Assembly: GCA_021401465.1 (NCBI GenBank)
Contig: JADDMT010000026.1
Span: 248,001 to 312,000 of the forward strand
Length of the DNA: 64,000 nt
Direction: 5' to 3'
Source of the DNA: Teratosphaeria epicoccoides
Taxonomy: Eukaryota > Ascomycota > Dothideomycetes > Mycosphaerellales > Teratosphaeriaceae
How positions within the stretch are numbered: the stretch's first letter is position 1; every line of letters starts with the position of its first letter. Below the pieces are notes generated by a model. That model had not been told where the DNA came from. It was given only the letters and a program-made list of their open reading frames with translations, and did no database searches. The position numbers were made by a program, and so were the translations under genes. Shown piece after piece: positions 60,988 to 64,000 of the stretch.

Positions 60988-61881
60988 ATGTCGTACCGAC
61001 CGAGGTCGAGCTCGTCTGAAGCAGAATCTGGATACGCGTCTGGGTCGTCGACGGCGAGTTTACCAGATGTGTACTTCACGAGACCTCATCTGAAGTTCAT
61101 CAACGCGCAATTGGCGAAGTTGGAGCCAGTCGACGTTCTGAGATGGTGCCTGACGTCTCTGCCGCAGCTATGGCAGACGTCCGCTTTCGGCTTGACTGGC
61201 CTGGCAATCATGGACATGATTTCCAAGCTGGACTACTCAATCAAGCCAAACATTGAGCTCATTTTCCTTGACACGCTGTACCACTTTCCACAAACCCTCG
61301 ACTTGGTTGAGCGGGTGAAGAAGCAATATCCAGATTTGAAGATCCATACGTACAAGCCTGAGGGCTGCGAAACAGCGCAAGAATTCGAACAGAAGTATGG
61401 CGAGAAATTATGGGAGACGAACGATGAGCGCTACGATTATGTCGCAAAAGTCGAGCCTGCACAAAGAGCATACAGACAATTGGACGTCAAGGCCGTTCTC
61501 ACTGGTCGAAGACGGTCTCAGGGTGGCAAGCGCGGCGATTTGGACATTGTTGAAATTGATGATGCTGGACTGATCAAGGTCAACCCGCTCGCAAATTGGA
61601 ATTTCAAGCAGGTCCAGGAATACGTCAAGCAGAACAACGTGCCCACAAATGACCTCCTGGACCAAGGTTATCGATCTGTTGGCGACTGGCATTCCACTCA
61701 GCCAGTGACGAACAGCGAGGACGAACGTGCTGGTCGATGGAGGGGCAAGAACAAGTCTGAGTGCGGAATCCACAACAAGCGTTCCAGGTATGCCCAGTTC
61801 CTCCAGGAACAGGAGGAGAAGCGTCAGCAGGAGCTTTCCGATGCGATCCATAAGGGCCTGAAGATTGACTCTGCATCATAA
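60988..61881 (+). CDS. MET16: phosphoadenylyl-sulfate (PAPS) reductase
   Basis: A single exon of 297 residues. The enzyme reduces PAPS to sulfite using thioredoxin. The PP-loop-like region QTSAFGLTGLAIMDM, followed by LIFLDTLYHFPQTL and IHTYKPEG, is typical. The active-site motif KSECGIH places the catalytic Cys at 259. The arginine-rich TGRRRSQGG stretch binds the substrate phosphates. A single ECGIH without the two extra CC pairs marks it as PAPS rather than plant-type APS reductase. The pathway neighbour ATP sulfurylase follows 1.05 kb downstream in the same orientation. Confidence 0.95.
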   Translation: MSYRPRSSSSEAESGYASGSSTASLPDVYFTRPHLKFINAQLAKLEPVDVLRWCLTSLPQLWQTSAFGLTGLAIMDMISKLDYSIKPNIELIFLDTLYHFPQTLDLVERVKKQYPDLKIHTYKPEGCETAQEFEQKYGEKLWETNDERYDYVAKVEPAQRAYRQLDVKAVLTGRRRSQGGKRGDLDIVEIDDAGLIKVNPLANWNFKQVQEYVKQNNVPTNDLLDQGYRSVGDWHSTQPVTNSEDERAGRWRGKNKSECGIHNKRSRYAQFLQEQEEKRQQELSDAIHKGLKIDSAS

Positions 61882-62932
61882 CAATGCGTGATGGCTCCTC
61901 AAAGAAGGATCCAAGCTTTGGGTGATCTACTGGATTTCAATGAATTGGATGGACGGACAGCTTTGGCCTGACAGATTAGCATTGGCGTTGGGTAGGCATT
62001 TAGTTTCCAGAGCGCAGTAGTGCCGAAAAGTGAGCGCCGAGCGCATCATGAAAGCGTCCCATAAGGACAAGCGCGGCTTGGTGGCTTGTATTTATAGGTA
62101 GTAGCCGCCATGCGGGTCAATCGGAATACTTTGCCGGGTCGCTCGTCTCTTCTTCCGTTGCGTCGAGTAGCTATTAGGTGAGCGCAACTGATCAAATTAT
62201 TCCACAGGCCATCTATCGCATGACAGAATCCACTGCAGACTGCAACCAGTACTACACCTTATCGAACGCAGCTGGGCGTGTCTAATTCGTAGAATGGTGG
62301 CGCCAAGTGTAGACCCATTTGTGTATCCCGGACAACCCATCGGCAGCAGACACAGCAGCCATTGAATGGCCCGCAAGTTGCACTGATCAATCTTTGGAAC
62401 ACCTGTCCTGCATTATACTACCAGCGAGATGCCTCGGGGCTGTCTCTTGAAGCAGGCGTGGCCCCTGTTATAAGCGGTTGACGCGGCCACGACCGTAACA
62501 CGCAAGAGACAGACGAAGCAGGACGACCGACAAGTAAGCGTCCGCCGCTTGTCCGTCTCTGTCGTCCGTATCACACTTCTCAGTCCGCACTGAGGTCCGC
62601 CTGTCGTGATCTGCAGTCATCCAAAACAATCTCATGGGTGCTGCAGAGGCTGCAGCAACCCAGGCCGAGGGGCAGGTACCTGAGTGTACGTACGCTGATT
62701 GCTGATCAAATTACATTATTATGCATACATCAATCGTGACCAGCCAACCTTTTTCCTCCTTCGCTCCTTCCCTTTTCTCATCCTCATCTACTCACTCTGA
62801 ACTTGAAGCATTCGAAAACCTTATATCTGACATCAACGCCAATCGCGGGGCTGCCTCCACGAAGTGTCAACTTTACGAGCTCGTGGTTCCAAAATTTCTT
62901 GAGAGAAACACCAGAAAGGACAGAGCGTCAAG
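61882..62932. promoter_or_regulatory. ATP sulfurylase upstream region
   Basis: About 1.05 kb between the two sulfate genes. It holds GTGGCGCCAA at 62297-62306, whose core TGGCGCCA is the palindromic centre of the CYS3 site (8 of 10 positions of ATGGCGCCAT). The last 200 bases are pyrimidine-rich leader. Confidence 0.45.
62297..62306. promoter_or_regulatory. CYS3/MetR-like palindrome upstream of ATP sulfurylase
   Basis: GTGGCGCCAA keeps the symmetric TGGCGCCA core of the CYS3 binding site, about 630 bases upstream of the ATP sulfurylase start. Confidence 0.3.
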
Positions 62933-64000
62933 ATGGCAAACCCACCTCATGGTAAGGTGCGCTGCACAATCTGATTTGCGCGAATTCACTAATGGATTGC
63001 AGGCGGCGTCCTCAAGGACCTTATCGCCCGCGATGCACCGAAGAGAATAGAGCTCGCTGCAGAGGCAGAGAAGTTGCCGGCGATCATTCTGAGTGACCGT
63101 CAGCTCTGCGACTTGGAGCTGATCCTCAATGGTGGCTTCTCGCCTCTGGAGGGCTTCATGACCGAGCAGGATTACTACGGCGTGGTCGAGAATACTCGTC
63201 TGGCAGACGGCAACCTCTTCTCCATGCCAATTACCCTCGACCTGACAAAGAAGTCGATTGAAGAGCTGGGAGTGAAGCCAGGCGCCAGAGTCACTCTTCG
63301 CGATTCTCGTGACGAGAAGGATTTGGGAATCCTGACCGTCGAGGATGTCTACCGACCAGACAAGGAGAAGGAGGCCAAGCTGGTGTTTGGCGGCGACCCA
63401 GAGCACCCGGCTGTCAGATTTCTGTTCAACCAGACCAATGAATTCTACGTTGGTGGCAAGATTGACGCCATCAATCGCCTGCTCCACTATGACTATGTCG
63501 GCCTCCGCTACACCCCGGCAGAGCTTCGTTCGCAGTTCGACAAGCTTGGCTGGAGCAGAGTCGTTGCTTTCCAAACCCGCAACCCCATGCACCGCGCTCA
63601 TCGTGAGCTCACAGTGCGCGCTGCGCGTGCCAGACAAGCCAATGTCCTGATCCATCCGGTCGTAGGTATGACCAAGCCCGGCGACATCGACCATTTCACC
63701 CGTGTCCGTGTCTATCAGGCGCTATTGCCGCGCTACCCGAATGGCATGGCTGTCCTTGCTCTTCTGCCGCTGGCCATGCGAATGGGTGGCCCACGCGAGG
63801 CGATCTGGCACGCCATCATCCGCAAGAACCACGGCGCTACGCACTTTATCGTGGGTCGTGACCACGCAGGTCCGGGTAAGAACAGCAAGGGCGTTGACTT
63901 CTATGGCCCTTACGACGCACAATACGCTGTCGAGAAGTACAGGGACGAGCTCGGCATCGAAGTTGTGCCGTTCCAGCAGATGACTTACCTGCCCGACTCT
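62933..64000 (+). CDS. MET3: ATP sulfurylase (sulfate adenylyltransferase), 3' end beyond the right edge
   Basis: Two visible exons (62933-62951, 63003 to the edge; 51-nt intron with GTAAGG donor and ACTAATG branch site) give 339 codons, so the C-terminal part is missing. The enzyme makes APS from sulfate and ATP, the first step of assimilation. The joint gives MANPPHGGVLKDLIARDAP, the standard fungal start. The catalytic ATP-binding motif is QTRNPMHRAH and the second one GRDHAGPGK; NGGFSPLEGF and FLFNQTNEFYVGG are also conserved. Fungal enzymes carry an APS-kinase-like allosteric domain after this region, which cannot be seen here. Confidence 0.96.

Overview
The window is nuclear DNA from a filamentous ascomycete (Pezizomycotina), probably a Dothideomycete of the Mycosphaerellales/Capnodiales kind. 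The evidence is short introns (about 48-105 nt) with GT..AG borders and CTAAT/CTAAC branch-like motifs, genes on both strands without operons, a WetA conidiation regulator, fungal-only families (DUF7053, Kre9/WSC wall modules, YIL108W-type metalloprotease) and an RNAi-type RNA-dependent RNA polymerase. The order-level placement is inference.

Layout. 1-9000: an edge-truncated zinc-knuckle protein (-), an ORM/ORMDL sphingolipid regulator (+), a HAD phosphatase (+), WetA (-) and a DUF7053 protein (-). 9800-16200: a Na+/H+ antiporter (+), a Cys-rich protein (+), a disordered protein (+), a short-chain dehydrogenase (-) and eIF3i (-). 16500-27400: trifunctional C1-tetrahydrofolate synthase (+), a secreted three-repeat Kex2-processed protein (-), uracil phosphoribosyltransferase (-) and a metalloprotease with a jacalin-like domain (+). 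28100-40060: RNA-dependent RNA polymerase (-), a RINT1/Tip20 tether (+) and CCR4 deadenylase (-). 41900-50500: a methyltransferase (+), an LYR-motif mitochondrial protein (-), a hot-dog thioesterase (+) and a 1095-residue cell-wall protein joining GH16, LysM, Kre9-like, CBM18, CBM20 and two WSC modules (-). 50500-64000: Mediator subunit 12 (-), an Asterix/PAT-complex subunit (+), lipoyl synthase (-), mitochondrial mL45/Mba1 (+), PDCD5 (-), PAPS reductase (+) and ATP sulfurylase (+, cut by the right edge).

Most genes are unrelated housekeeping genes. Some neighbours fit together: PAPS reductase and ATP sulfurylase lie head-to-tail and belong to the same sulfate-assimilation pathway. Two divergent pairs share short promoters between mitochondrial genes (LYR protein/thioesterase and lipoyl synthase/mL45). 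RNA control is represented by an RdRP, CCR4, eIF3i and a zinc-knuckle protein.

The gene models were assembled by eye from reading frames, splice borders and family conservation. Several depend on splicing: ORM and possibly the LYR gene use GC..AG introns, the LYR gene has a very small internal exon (13 or 25 nt), and the metalloprotease needs a 97-nt last exon to complete its lectin fold. I saw no transposon, CRISPR array, rRNA or convincing tRNA.
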